The notes beneath the pieces were generated by a model, which saw only the letters and a program-made list of their open reading frames with translations, did not search any database and was not told the DNA's origin. A stretch of 64,000 bases of DNA from Mycobacterium deserti (GTDB lineage Bacteria; Actinomycetota; Actinomycetes; Mycobacteriales; Mycobacteriaceae), in contig NZ_JAODWD010000001.1 of the NCBI RefSeq assembly GCF_025345615.1, positions 995,304 to 1,059,303 on the forward strand. Direction: 5' to 3'. Positions 1 through 9,030 of the stretch are shown here, piece by piece (position 1 is the stretch's first letter; each line of letters begins with the position of its first letter). The translations under genes and the position numbers were made by a program.

Positions 1-34
1 CGTCGAATCGTATGGGGGCTGGCCCGCGCTGCGG

Positions 35-1156
35 CTAGTTATCGCGGATGTCGTCGAGGCGGCGACTGGCTTCGTCGAAGCCGGAGACCAGTTCGGCAAT
101 GATGTCCGCGACGGGGCGGATCTCGTTCATGCGCCCGACGATCTGACCGACCGGCATCGCGACGGTGTCAGGGTTGTCCGCCTCGTTCATCCGCTGATGA
201 GCCTCGCTGACGAGGATGTTCTGCAACGGCATCGGCAGCGGTTCGGGCGCGTCGGGAGCATCCCACGCCTCGGTCCACTTCGTCTTCAGCAGGCGGGCGG
301 GCTTTCCGGTGTAGATCCGGCGGCGCACGGTGTCGGCGGAGGTGGCGCGCAGCAGCCCCTCCTGAATGGTCGAAACGCCGCTCGGCTTCCGGTGGCCCAG
401 GTCGTATTCGGCGGCGGTGAGGAATGCCGAGCCCATCCACACTCCCTGCGCGCCCAGCGCTAGCGCAGCGGCGACCTGCCTGCCGGTGCCGATGCCGCCC
501 GCAGCCAGTACCGGCGCTTTACCGTCAAGCGCGTCAACGATTTCCGGCCACAGCACCATCGATCCGATCTCACCGGTGTGCCCGCCGGCCTCATGGCCCT
601 GTGCCACAACGATGTCAACGCCGTTTTCGGCGTGCCGCTGCGCGTGCTTGGCGCTGCCGGCAAGAGCGGCGACCGGCACACCGGCCGCATGTACCTGGTC
701 GATCACGTCCTTCGGCGGCGAGCCCAGCGCGTTCGCGATCAGCTTGATCGGATGTTTGAGCGCCACGTCGACGTGCGAGCGGGCCACCGAATGCAACCAG
801 CCCAAAACCCCCTCGTTGCGTTCCCCGTCCTCTGGGAGGGGCGGAACACCAAGATCGGCAAGCGTTTTCGAGACGAAATCGCGGTGGCTGTGCGGAATGA
901 GCTTGTCGATATCGACCGCCGTACCCTCCTGCGGGATCTTGGCGGGCATCACCACGTCGACGCCGTAGGGCTTGCCTTCGGTGTTCTCGTCCATCCAGCA
1001 CAGGACGTTCTCGAGATCCTCGGCCTCGTTGAACCGAACGCAGCCCAGCACGCCGAGACCACCGGCCTTGCTGACCGCGGCGGCCACCTTCTCCGACGGC
1101 GTGAAGACGAAGATCGGGTATTCGATGCCGAAGCGATCGCAGAGTTCCGTGCGCAT
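35..1156 (-). CDS. Nitronate monooxygenase family flavoprotein
   Basis: The 373-residue product has the FMN-dependent TIM-barrel layout of the nitronate monooxygenase (2-nitropropane dioxygenase) family. An N-terminal IEYPIFVFTPSEKVAAAVSKAG segment is followed by VVAQGHEAGGHTG near residue 185, which carries the family's catalytic His, and by the phosphate-binding stretch VLAAGGIGTGRQVAAAL. Members oxidise alkyl nitronates or act as oxidases and reductases of unknown substrate. The gene follows fadD19 by 27 bp on the same strand, so it is probably the second gene of that KstR-controlled transcript. It is not a close match to the M. tuberculosis steroid-ring enzyme IpdC as I remember that sequence. 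The family call is firm; the substrate is unknown. Confidence 0.85.
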   Translation of the reverse strand: MRTELCDRFGIEYPIFVFTPSEKVAAAVSKAGGLGVLGCVRFNEAEDLENVLCWMDENTEGKPYGVDVVMPAKIPQEGTAVDIDKLIPHSHRDFVSKTLADLGVPPLPEDGERNEGVLGWLHSVARSHVDVALKHPIKLIANALGSPPKDVIDQVHAAGVPVAALAGSAKHAQRHAENGVDIVVAQGHEAGGHTGEIGSMVLWPEIVDALDGKAPVLAAGGIGTGRQVAAALALGAQGVWMGSAFLTAAEYDLGHRKPSGVSTIQEGLLRATSADTVRRRIYTGKPARLLKTKWTEAWDAPDAPEPLPMPLQNILVSEAHQRMNEADNPDTVAMPVGQIVGRMNEIRPVADIIAELVSGFDEASRRLDDIRDN

Positions 1157-1183
1157 CTATCTCTCCCGTCGCTTCGCTCGCCC

Positions 1184-2839
1184 CTACGAGGACGACGTTC
1201 CTACATGGTTGGCGTGTGCGTCGTCGGCGGGCCGTTCCTCGGTGGTGTCCTTGGCCCAGCGGTAGTCGGGCTTGCCCGCCGGCGTGCGGTGAATCTCGTC
1301 GACCCACCAAATCTTGCGCGGCACCTTATATCCCGCAATCTCCTGACGGACGAAGGTGTCCAACTCCGCCAGGGTCGGGTTCGTGCCGGGGCGGCGGTGC
1401 ACGACCGCGGCCACGCACTGGCCGTAGCGCTCGTCGGGCACTCCGACGACCAGTGCGTCGAACACATCGGGATGGCCCTTCAGCGCGGCCTCGACCTCTT
1501 CGGGGTAGATCTTCTCGCCGCCGCTGTTGATCGACTGCGAACCGCGGCCCAGCATCGTCACGCTGCCGTCGGCCTCGACCTCGGCGAAGTCACCGGGGAT
1601 CGCGTACCGCACGCCGTTGAAGGTCTTGAACGTCTCGGCGGTCTTCTTCTCGTCCTTGAAGTAGCCGACGGGGATGTGGCCGCGCTTGGCGATCATTCCG
1701 CGCACCCCGGATCCGGGCTTGACCTCGTTACCGTCCTCGTCGAGCACGACGGTGTTCTTGTCGATGGTGACGCGCGGACCACCGGTATGCGACTCCCCCT
1801 TGGCCACCACACTGGTGCCGCCGAATCCGGTCTCCGACGATCCGATCGAGTCGGTGATGACGCGATTGGGCAGCAGTTCGAGGAACTTCTCCTTGATGCT
1901 CGTGGAGAACAACGCCGCGGTGCTGGCCAGCAGGAACAGACTCGACAGGTCAGGTTCCCTTCCGGCGTCGTGCACCTTGGTCAACGCGTCGAGCAGCGGA
2001 CGCGCCATCGCGTCGCCGGTGAAGAAGAGCAGATTGACCTTGTGCTTCTCGATCGTCTGCCACACCTTTTCGGCGTCGAATTCCGGTGCGAGCACGATGG
2101 TTCCGCCGGAGAACAACGCCATCCAGGTCGCTGACTGCGTCGCGCCGTGGATCATCGGGGGAATCGGATAACGGATCATCGGCGGCCCCGCGGCCGCCTG
2201 CTTGGACAGGTCGTACTCGTCAGCGATCGGTTCACCCGTCGCAAAGTCGGTGCCGCCGAACAGCACACGGTAGATGTCCTCGTGGCGCCACATGACGCCC
2301 TTCGGGAACCCGGTGGTGCCGCCGGTGTACAACAGGTAGATGTCGTCCTCGCTGCGCGGGCCGAAATCGCGTTCGGCCGATGCATTTTCGAGGGCGGAGT
2401 AGAACTCGACGCCACCGTAGCGCTGATAGTCGTCGTCGCTGCCGTCCTCGACCACCAGGACGGTCTGGACGGCCGGTGTCTCGGGCAGCACGTTGGCGAC
2501 GCGGTCGGAATAGCGGCGCTCGTGCACCAGCGCGACCATGTCGGAGTTCTCGAACAGATACTTCAGCTCGCCCTCGACGTAGCGGAAGTTGACGTTGACC
2601 AGGATGGCGCCCGCCTTGATGATGCCGACCATCGCGATCACGATCTCGATGCGGTTGCGGCAGTACAACCCGACCTTGTCGTCCTTCTTGACGCCCTGCT
2701 CTTGAAGGTAGTGAGCCAGGCGGTTGGCCTTGTCCTCCAATTGGGCATAGGTGAGCTGGTCGTCGCCGCAGATCAGGGCAACGCGGTCAGGCACAGCGTC
2801 AATGGCGTGCTCGGCGAGATCAGCGATGTTCAGGGCCAC
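1184..2839 (-). CDS. fadD19: Steroid side-chain acyl-CoA synthetase FadD19
   Basis: A 551-residue ANL-superfamily ligase that forms a CoA thioester through an acyl-adenylate. It shows the AMP-binding motif YTGGTTGFPKG, then a DSIGSSETG motif and a C-terminal domain with GGEKIYPEEVE. FadD19 enzymes activate C24/C26-oyl sterol side chains, and in Rhodococcus fadD19 is needed for C-24-branched sterols. The reading frame extends upstream, but I chose GTG 2839 because VALNIADLAEHAIDAVPDR is the usual family N-terminus and the KstR box lies 11 bp before it. It is divergent from echA19, as in M. tuberculosis Rv3515c/Rv3516. Confidence 0.93.
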   Translation of the reverse strand: MALNIADLAEHAIDAVPDRVALICGDDQLTYAQLEDKANRLAHYLQEQGVKKDDKVGLYCRNRIEIVIAMVGIIKAGAILVNVNFRYVEGELKYLFENSDMVALVHERRYSDRVANVLPETPAVQTVLVVEDGSDDDYQRYGGVEFYSALENASAERDFGPRSEDDIYLLYTGGTTGFPKGVMWRHEDIYRVLFGGTDFATGEPIADEYDLSKQAAAGPPMIRYPIPPMIHGATQSATWMALFSGGTIVLAPEFDAEKVWQTIEKHKVNLLFFTGDAMARPLLDALTKVHDAGREPDLSSLFLLASTAALFSTSIKEKFLELLPNRVITDSIGSSETGFGGTSVVAKGESHTGGPRVTIDKNTVVLDEDGNEVKPGSGVRGMIAKRGHIPVGYFKDEKKTAETFKTFNGVRYAIPGDFAEVEADGSVTMLGRGSQSINSGGEKIYPEEVEAALKGHPDVFDALVVGVPDERYGQCVAAVVHRRPGTNPTLAELDTFVRQEIAGYKVPRKIWWVDEIHRTPAGKPDYRWAKDTTEERPADDAHANHVGTSSS

Positions 2840-2850
2840 GAGACCTAAAC

Positions 2851-2864
2851 TAGAACGTGTTACA
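2851..2864. promoter_or_regulatory. KstR operator between fadD19 and echA19
   Basis: TAGAACGTGTTACA fits the KstR half-site pattern TnnAACnnGTTnnA. It lies 11 bp before the fadD19 GTG and 44 bp before the echA19 GTG, so one site can control both divergent genes. KstR is a TetR-family repressor released by sterol-derived CoA thioesters. The site call rests on the motif and the gene context. Confidence 0.9.
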
Positions 2865-2908
2865 TTTCCAGACAAGTCTATGGCATCGACGCTGAAAGGC
2901 GGACCTCC

Positions 2909-3709
2909 GTGAGCGAGTCTGAGAAAGGCCCCGACGCCCTCATTGAGCAGCGCGGACACACTCTGATCGTCACGCTGAATCGACCCGAGGCGCGCAACGC
3001 GCTTTCCACCGAGATGCTCTCGATCATGGTGGAAGCCTGGGACCGCGTCGACAACGATCCGGAGATCCGCAGCTGCGTCCTCACCGGAGCTGGCGGCTAC
3101 TTCTGCGCGGGCATGGATCTCAAGGCGGCGACGGCCAAGCCGCCGGGCGACTCGTTCTCCGACGGCAGTTATGACCCGTCGCGGATCGACGCCCTGCTGA
3201 AGGGCCGCCGGCTCACCAAGCCGTTGATCGCGGCCGTCGAGGGTCCCGCGATCGCGGGCGGCACCGAGATTTTGCAGGGCACCGACATCCGCATCGCCGG
3301 CGCGAGCGCGAAGTTCGGCATCTCCGAGGCGAAGTGGAGCCTCTACCCGATGGGCGGGTCAGCGGTGCGTCTCGTGCGCCAGATCCCGTACACGATCGCG
3401 TGCGATCTTCTGTTGACAGGCAGGCACATCACCGCGGCCGAGGCGCTGGACTACGGGCTGATCGGTTACGTGGTGCCCGACGGCACGGCGCTGGACAAGG
3501 CGCTGCAGATCGCCGAGGTGATCAACAACAACGGGCCGCTCGCCGTGCAGGCGATCCTGAAGTCGATCCACGAGACCGAGGGCATGCACGAGAACGACGC
3601 CTTCAAGATCGACACTCAGATCGGCATCAAGGTGTTCCTCTCAGAGGACGCCAAGGAAGGCCCGCTGGCGTTCAAGGAGAAGCGGGCGCCCAACTTCACT
3701 ATGAAGTAG
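2909..3709 (+). CDS. echA19: Enoyl-CoA hydratase EchA19
   Basis: A 266-residue crotonase-fold protein. The oxyanion-hole regions are visible as ARNALS near residue 30 and GYFCAGMDL near residue 65, and the second half has [14 protein letters not shown]. EchA19 hydrates steroid enoyl-CoA side-chain intermediates in the first beta-oxidation cycle. GTG 2909 is the only sensible start. The gene is divergent from fadD19 with a shared KstR box. The next gene downstream is convergent and belongs to the polysaccharide island, which marks the point where synteny with M. tuberculosis (Rv3517 next) breaks. Confidence 0.92.
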   Translation: MSESEKGPDALIEQRGHTLIVTLNRPEARNALSTEMLSIMVEAWDRVDNDPEIRSCVLTGAGGYFCAGMDLKAATAKPPGDSFSDGSYDPSRIDALLKGRRLTKPLIAAVEGPAIAGGTEILQGTDIRIAGASAKFGISEAKWSLYPMGGSAVRLVRQIPYTIACDLLLTGRHITAAEALDYGLIGYVVPDGTALDKALQIAEVINNNGPLAVQAILKSIHETEGMHENDAFKIDTQIGIKVFLSEDAKEGPLAFKEKRAPNFTMK

Positions 3710-3790
3710 CCCGCGCTAGGTGCATGCCGTCACGTCCGATCGGGCGACACTGTGGTGGGTCCGAAGGTTCATGACGGCCGGCGACGATGA

Positions 3791-5302
3791 TCAATCCTCT
3801 GCCTTGTGCAGAACCGCCAACACGGTCAGCAACAGAATTCTGAAATCGAGGCGCAGCGACCAGTTCTCGATGTAGTAGTTGTCGAATTCGGCCCTATCGG
3901 CGATTGAGGTCTGCCCCCGAAGGCCGTGCACCTGGGCCCAGCCCGTAATGCCGGCCTTGACCCTGTGCCTGTCGCCATAGCGCCGCACCTGCAGTTCGAA
4001 CAACTCGACGAATGCCGGCCGCTCGGGACGCGGGCCCACCAGACTCATGTCTCCGCGCAGCACGTTGAGCAGTTGAGGCAGCTCGTCCATCGACGTCTGA
4101 CGCATGACCTTGCCGATCCGAGTGCGCCGATCGACGCCTTCCACCCCACCGGGCGCGGACCCGTCCTCCATGGCGAAGCCCGCGTCGGCCGGATCCTGGG
4201 GGCGCATACTGCGGAACTTCAAACAGTCGAAGATCTTGCCGTCACGCCCGATGCGTTCCTGACGGTAGAAGACCGGTCCCGGCGAGCTGATCTTGACCAG
4301 TAGCGCCAGGCCGATGAACACGGGCGAAATGGCCAACAGTCCGACCCCGGCAACCAACTTGTCGGAAACGTGCTTGAACGCAAACTGCCAACCCTTCGGA
4401 TCGACGTGGCAGAGGACAATGAGAGGGATGCCGCCCAGGTGCTCGACCCGGGCGCCGACGCCGACGACGTCCATCAGTCGCGGTACTACACGTACTCGTA
4501 TTCCGAGGGTGTGCGCCACCATGGCGGCGTGCGCCAACTGCTCGTCGGGGACCAACGACGGCGCGACGATGAGCTCTTCGGCATGAGTTGCGCGTGCTGC
4601 ACTCTCCAGGTTGTACAGGGTTCCCAGGTATGGCACGTCGAGCAAGCCATCGTCTGGTGGTCGGGTGTCATCCAGCACGCCGACGGGACGTAGACCGTAC
4701 TCAGCTACCTGGTGCATCCTCGCGATCAGTTGATGGGCGATCGGACCTGAGCCGACGATCAGCGTCGGCGCGGCAATGCGGAACTTCCGCCGCAGGTAGC
4801 GATACACCAGGGATTTACCCAGACGTACCGTGGGCATGAGGATGGCCGCACACACCCACACGCGCAGAACCAAGTCGCCGGGACGGTCCTGCGCGGCCGC
4901 CAACTCAACGCTCTGGAATGACGGGTCGGCCTGCAGCAAAACGGTCAACGTCGCCAGTGCGGCCATTGCGACTGCCGTCTCCACCGGTTCGAAGTCGTCG
5001 AGAAACTTGATGTTCAGCTTGCGCGTGTACATGGACCGAGTGGCCAATGCGGCCACCACGAACAGCACGAAGGCCCACGAATCCTCCGAGAAGTCGCGAA
5101 CTTCCATCGCGCCCGGGAGCCACCACTGAGCGAGCACAACTGCACCGGCAGCTGACAAGACGTCGAGCACCACGGTGATCGCGGAGAACCACCGAGCACT
5201 GCGGAAGCGTTCGATCCGGCGGGGCTGCGTTGCGGCATCCCGTTGCGGTGTCACCGGGCGACTGGGCGCCAGTACCGGTGCCGGCCTGATGTCCAGTGTC
5301 AT
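3791..5302 (-). CDS. Polyprenyl glycosylphosphotransferase that starts exopolysaccharide synthesis
   Basis: The 503-residue product is a polyisoprenyl-phosphate hexose-1-phosphate transferase of the WcaJ/PssY type. It has four N-terminal membrane segments (about residues 38-60, 75-90, 108-125 and 148-165), a Rossmann-like CoA-binding-type domain (TLIVGSGPIAHQL), a fifth hydrophobic segment near 320-340, and the catalytic C-terminal domain with FDCLKFRSM, DELPQLLNVLRGDMSLVGPRP and GITGWAQV. Such enzymes load the first sugar-1-phosphate onto undecaprenyl or decaprenyl phosphate at the membrane. The start ATG lies inside a cluster of repeated octamers with a -10-like TATGAT only 7 bp upstream, so the transcript is probably leaderless. 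It is convergent with echA19. Confidence 0.93.
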   Translation of the reverse strand: MTLDIRPAPVLAPSRPVTPQRDAATQPRRIERFRSARWFSAITVVLDVLSAAGAVVLAQWWLPGAMEVRDFSEDSWAFVLFVVAALATRSMYTRKLNIKFLDDFEPVETAVAMAALATLTVLLQADPSFQSVELAAAQDRPGDLVLRVWVCAAILMPTVRLGKSLVYRYLRRKFRIAAPTLIVGSGPIAHQLIARMHQVAEYGLRPVGVLDDTRPPDDGLLDVPYLGTLYNLESAARATHAEELIVAPSLVPDEQLAHAAMVAHTLGIRVRVVPRLMDVVGVGARVEHLGGIPLIVLCHVDPKGWQFAFKHVSDKLVAGVGLLAISPVFIGLALLVKISSPGPVFYRQERIGRDGKIFDCLKFRSMRPQDPADAGFAMEDGSAPGGVEGVDRRTRIGKVMRQTSMDELPQLLNVLRGDMSLVGPRPERPAFVELFELQVRRYGDRHRVKAGITGWAQVHGLRGQTSIADRAEFDNYYIENWSLRLDFRILLLTVLAVLHKAED

Positions 5303-5339
5303 GCATCACATCATAGCTGCATGACTGCATGCATGACAC
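5296..5339. promoter_or_regulatory. Triple TGCATGAC operator over the transferase promoter
   Basis: The octamer TGCATGAC occurs three times in 40 bp: inverted at 5298-5305 and direct at 5318-5325 and 5330-5337. The outer copies extend to a perfect 11-bp inverted repeat (GTGTCATGCAT at 5296-5306, ATGCATGACAC at 5329-5339). On the minus strand the sites flank a -10-like TATGAT (5310-5315), and one overlaps the ATG of the initiating transferase. This is the layout of a repressor operator. The protein that binds it is unknown. Confidence 0.6.
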
Positions 5340-5421
5340 AACTCCTCGTGAAACTGCTGGGCCGCCCACGCAATCACATGGGCGAAGAGGGGTTGAACGT
5401 GCCCGCGGTCGCGGACAGTGG

Positions 5422-6207
5422 CTACCCCGGCGGAATAGCTGAGCGAGGCCGTTTAGCGTCCGTACCGGCCCCGGAACCAAAGATCCGTTCACCGACGAGG
5501 TTGGCGAGGTCACCGAGAACCTGGACGTGGCCGGTGCTCCACAGCCGCGGCTTGCTGTCGAAGACGCAGAGGGTACCGATGGCGTTGCCCTCGTGATCGA
5601 TCAAAGGCATCCCGAGGTAGGCGGCCACGGCGCCGCCGCGGACCACCGGATGGTTCCTGAAGACCGGGTCGCGCCGCGCATCTTCGAGAATCAACGGTGC
5701 ACCGTTTGCCACCGCATACTGACAGATCGATAGCTCGAGTGGCGTCTGTCTGTCCTCGACGGAGCCATCACCCATTCCGTGGGCGCTCTTGAAGAATTGC
5801 CGGTCGACGTCTACCAAAGCCACCGCTGCGTGCGGGGCGTCCAGGGCGGCGGCGGCCGCGCGGGTGATCCGGTCGTACACCTCATCCGGAGGAGAATCGA
5901 GCAGCTCGGTCCTATGCAGCGCGCGCAGCCGGTCGGGGTCGCCTATCGCAGCCGATACGTCCGGCATCCCCTCGTGGGTGAGCACCTCGGACTCGGACAG
6001 CCGGGCCAATAGTTCCTTGACCGATGGATTCTCGGCTTGCAAGAGATCGCTCACCATCCGTGACGCCACGGCGCGGGCTACATAGGTCGCGACGTCTTCG
6101 CCGACTTCGCGCGCACACTCGACCAGCTGGTGGTTGAGCCAATCGTCGAACGATGGCAGCCCGCTGGTCACCCGTCCACGGTATCCGAGTTTCGCTGAAA
6201 CAGGCAT
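5422..6207 (-). CDS. GAF-domain sensor-like protein
   Basis: A 261-residue soluble protein. Residues about 1-75 form a helical region of unknown type. Residues about 88-250 form a GAF domain with the usual opening DPDRLRALHRTELLDSPPDEVYDRITR, and later AYLGMPLIDHEGNAIGTLCVFD. GAF domains bind small ligands or sense redox state. No kinase, cyclase or DNA-binding domain is attached, so it would have to act through a partner. It sits inside the polysaccharide locus, divergent from the first glycosyltransferase, which suggests a role in its control; that is inference from position only. Confidence 0.75.
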   Translation of the reverse strand: MPVSAKLGYRGRVTSGLPSFDDWLNHQLVECAREVGEDVATYVARAVASRMVSDLLQAENPSVKELLARLSESEVLTHEGMPDVSAAIGDPDRLRALHRTELLDSPPDEVYDRITRAAAAALDAPHAAVALVDVDRQFFKSAHGMGDGSVEDRQTPLELSICQYAVANGAPLILEDARRDPVFRNHPVVRGGAVAAYLGMPLIDHEGNAIGTLCVFDSKPRLWSTGHVQVLGDLANLVGERIFGSGAGTDAKRPRSAIPPG

Positions 6208-6280
6208 AAGAGGTGCACACGCCGGGGTGACCCCTTAGCGAAGTAGCCTTGGGGCCCACCGCCGGCGATCAGGAGGGGAT

Positions 6281-7432
6281 GTGCCAGAACCACGGACGGT
6301 CGACCGCCCCGTCGATCTCCTTTTCGATGCTCGGCATGTGCGCCAGAGCGGCATAGGTACCTACATCCGCACCCAACTTGCTCATTTGGAAGAGGCCGCG
6401 GCTCGTCACGGCCGCTCGCTGGCGATACTGCGAGACCGCGACGCCCTGCCTGAACTTCGCCCGGGCACGGGTGTCATCCTTGCCTCTTCGCCGGCGGCCG
6501 CGATGTACTCCGTCGCCGAACAGCTCGTGTGGCGTCGCGCGTTCGAAGAAGCGCGACCCCGTGCGGTATGGCTGCCGCACTACCCCTACCCGTTGGCCCG
6601 GTTGCTGCCCGGTAACCGCCGGATGCTGACGTATGTCACCGTGCACGACACCATTCATCTTCTGCCCGCGAGCATCAGCGGACAGGGCGCGGCCGGCCGC
6701 TCGTATGCGCGCGTGATGCTCAGTGCAGACGCCCGATCGTGTCGCCGGATGTTCACACCGTCAGAAGCGACCGCGACCGACGTGAAGGCAATTGCGCCGA
6801 ACGCGCGAGTGATGGTGACGCCGATACCCGTTGACGACATCTGGTTCGCGCCAGCCGACCCGGGTCTGTCACCTGTTGTCGGCCCGTATCTGCTATATGT
6901 CGGAAATACCAAGCGCTACAAGAACTTGCCGCTCATGGTGGCAGCTTTCTCCGATCTCGCCGAGACCATCCCACACAAGCTGGTGATAGCCGGAGGAGGC
7001 GCCTCACTGCGGACGTTGGACGGACGAGTGCGCCGACTCGCTGAGGACAACCGGGACCGGATAGTGCTGACGGGGCAACTCACCTTCGGGGCCTTGCGCG
7101 CGCTAGTCGCATCGGCGGACCTGTTGATCATGCCGTCCCTGTACGAAGGTGCCGGGTTGCCACCATTGGAGGCAATGGCCTCGCGCACGGCTGTTCTGTC
7201 GTCGGACATCCCGGTTCTGCGAGAAACGTGCGGCGACGGTGCCGACTATTTCGACCCGCACGACCGCGACGGGTTGGCGCGCCTGTTGCGGTCGTACTGC
7301 GCGGACGACATGGCCAGATCGGACCTGGCGGCGCGGGGCCACTCCCATGTGCTGCGGCGCCAGCAGCGCATCTGCGCGACCGCCGCAGCCGACGAGATAT
7401 TCACCGAAATGGCCAGAAGCCGACCTCGATGA
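6281..7432 (+). CDS. GT4-family glycosyltransferase
   Basis: A 383-residue GT-B retaining glycosyltransferase. The N-terminal half has DLLFDARHVRQSGIGTYIR, and the C-terminal nucleotide-sugar half has YLLYVGNTKRYKNL and the EX7E-type motif EGAGLPPLE near residue 295. It would add a sugar to the lipid-linked repeat unit on the cytoplasmic face. GTG 6281 follows a strong AGGAGGGG ribosome binding site. Its stop overlaps the ATG of the beta-helix lipoprotein gene (ATGA), so the two are translationally coupled. The donor and acceptor sugars cannot be told from sequence. Confidence 0.88.
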   Translation: MPEPRTVDRPVDLLFDARHVRQSGIGTYIRTQLAHLEEAAARHGRSLAILRDRDALPELRPGTGVILASSPAAAMYSVAEQLVWRRAFEEARPRAVWLPHYPYPLARLLPGNRRMLTYVTVHDTIHLLPASISGQGAAGRSYARVMLSADARSCRRMFTPSEATATDVKAIAPNARVMVTPIPVDDIWFAPADPGLSPVVGPYLLYVGNTKRYKNLPLMVAAFSDLAETIPHKLVIAGGGASLRTLDGRVRRLAEDNRDRIVLTGQLTFGALRALVASADLLIMPSLYEGAGLPPLEAMASRTAVLSSDIPVLRETCGDGADYFDPHDRDGLARLLRSYCADDMARSDLAARGHSHVLRRQQRICATAAADEIFTEMARSRPR

Positions 7433-9030
7433 TATCGAGGCGCAAGCTCCTGGTCAGCGCATCTGCCGCAGCCGCCCTGGCTGTTCTGCCGGGTTGCCAG
7501 CGGGAGGGGCGCACCGTCGTCGATGTCAGGAGTTTCGGGGCCAGGGGTGACGGCGCCACGGATGATTCGCACGCCATCCAAGCCGCCGTCTCGGCGCTAC
7601 GGTCAAGTGGCACACTGTATTTCCCAAGGGGTACGTACCGATTCGCGCAGCGTGGACCCGCGGGGGCAGCGGCCATCCTCATCACCGGGGTCTCGGATGT
7701 CGCCGTCGCGTTCGAACCCGGCGCCGAGCTTCTCATGGACAATCTCGATCCCATCGCACACGCCGGTACCAGCCACGGTGTCCTGGTCCGTGGACCGGTA
7801 TCGCGAATTTCGTTGCGCAATGTGAACATCCGGTGGGCGGAAAATGCGAAGCGGTCCCTCGGCGACGGCATCCGGGTGGTGGGCTGTCCTACCCATGACG
7901 GGTCCCCACCGACCGGATGGTCAGGACCGCGGGCACCCGTTGCCGGAATCAGCCTGTCAGACTGCGTCGTTCGATCGAGCCCCCAGGCGGGGGTGATCAT
8001 GCTCGGCGTGTCCGACGTCACGGTCGCCGGACTGCGGGTTGCCGACACCCAGGCCGATGGCCTGCACTTCAATGCGTGCCGACGAGTCATGGTCGACGAT
8101 TACAGCGCAGTCGACACCGGCGACGACGGGTTGGCGCTCGTGACCTATTTCGCGCGCGAGTTCTCGTTCGACGAGACCGCGCACACCTTCGCGTTTCCCT
8201 CGCTCACCGAGTGGTCCAACACGGACTTTTCCATCGGCAACGTCAGCGTCGTCGGCGGCAACGCGAACGGAGTCCGGATCGCGGGAGCAAACCGGGTCAC
8301 CGTCGGCGGACTGCGCGTCGCCGGGGTGCGATCCGGCTCGGCGGTCTTGGTGGACTCGGCGGAACCGGGCTCCGACGTCGGCTGGAACTACGTGGCGAGC
8401 CGCGCCGTGCACCTTACTGACATCACTGCGGTCACCTGCGACACGGGAATTCACCTTCTGGCCCGACCAGGCGGCTCCGGTGACCGGCGATTCACCGACT
8501 TCGACCTCCGTGTCGATGACGCGACCCTCAGCGACTGCAGCAATTGGTCGCTGCGGGCCGAGTCGTTGACCGATCGCAAGGTCAGTGGTCTGCGGATAGC
8601 GCGCTGCCGCATCTCGTCCACCTCTACCACGGGTGGCAACGGCGGGGTCGGGATCGGCAACGCACAGGGAATTTCTCTGGGCACCGTCTCGATTCGCCAC
8701 GCGGACCCGGTGGTCGCCTTCAGCGCTGTGAATACCGCACTGCTCGCAGTCGACCGTCTGAGCGTGGCGATCAGCAAGTCGTATCAGCCTGCAGACACCG
8801 TGGCGCCGTCGGTGTGGTTCGACAATTCCGACGGTGTGATCAACGACCTCCAGTTCGATTGGCCGGCTGCACCCTGCTGGTGGAACCCGTTGCGGCGCTC
8901 TGCCGAAGGCGCGTGTGGTGACAATGTGTGCGACGCACCGGTCAGTTCTTCCGAGGCGGCCGTATCCTGGCGGCTAGGAGTGCGCTTCCGGCCGTCAGCA
9001 ACAACAGGAAGACGACGATGCCGTAGGTGA
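7429..9030 (+). CDS. Exported right-handed beta-helix lipoprotein (pectate-lyase-like)
   Basis: A 533-residue protein starting ISRRKLLVSASAAAALAVLPGC: a twin-arginine-like signal followed by a lipobox with Cys23, so it is probably a Tat-exported lipoprotein. The mature part opens with VRSFGARGDGATDDSHAIQAA, the standard start of GH28/pectate-lyase-like beta-helix enzymes, and continues with many short beta-strand turns. Such proteins cleave or epimerise polysaccharides; here it may trim or release the polymer made by this locus. The longer upstream frame was rejected because ATG 7429 gives the signal peptide and overlaps the previous stop. The last 89 bp overlap the convergent polymerase gene. 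Confidence 0.82.
   Translation: MISRRKLLVSASAAAALAVLPGCQREGRTVVDVRSFGARGDGATDDSHAIQAAVSALRSSGTLYFPRGTYRFAQRGPAGAAAILITGVSDVAVAFEPGAELLMDNLDPIAHAGTSHGVLVRGPVSRISLRNVNIRWAENAKRSLGDGIRVVGCPTHDGSPPTGWSGPRAPVAGISLSDCVVRSSPQAGVIMLGVSDVTVAGLRVADTQADGLHFNACRRVMVDDYSAVDTGDDGLALVTYFAREFSFDETAHTFAFPSLTEWSNTDFSIGNVSVVGGNANGVRIAGANRVTVGGLRVAGVRSGSAVLVDSAEPGSDVGWNYVASRAVHLTDITAVTCDTGIHLLARPGGSGDRRFTDFDLRVDDATLSDCSNWSLRAESLTDRKVSGLRIARCRISSTSTTGGNGGVGIGNAQGISLGTVSIRHADPVVAFSAVNTALLAVDRLSVAISKSYQPADTVAPSVWFDNSDGVINDLQFDWPAAPCWWNPLRRSAEGACGDNVCDAPVSSSEAAVSWRLGVRFRPSATTGRRRCRR

Noticed and set aside
578..2134. A 518-codon plus-strand frame opposite the nitronate monooxygenase and fadD19
   Set aside because: It is a shadow of two well-supported genes in high-GC DNA; no family features in its own sequence.
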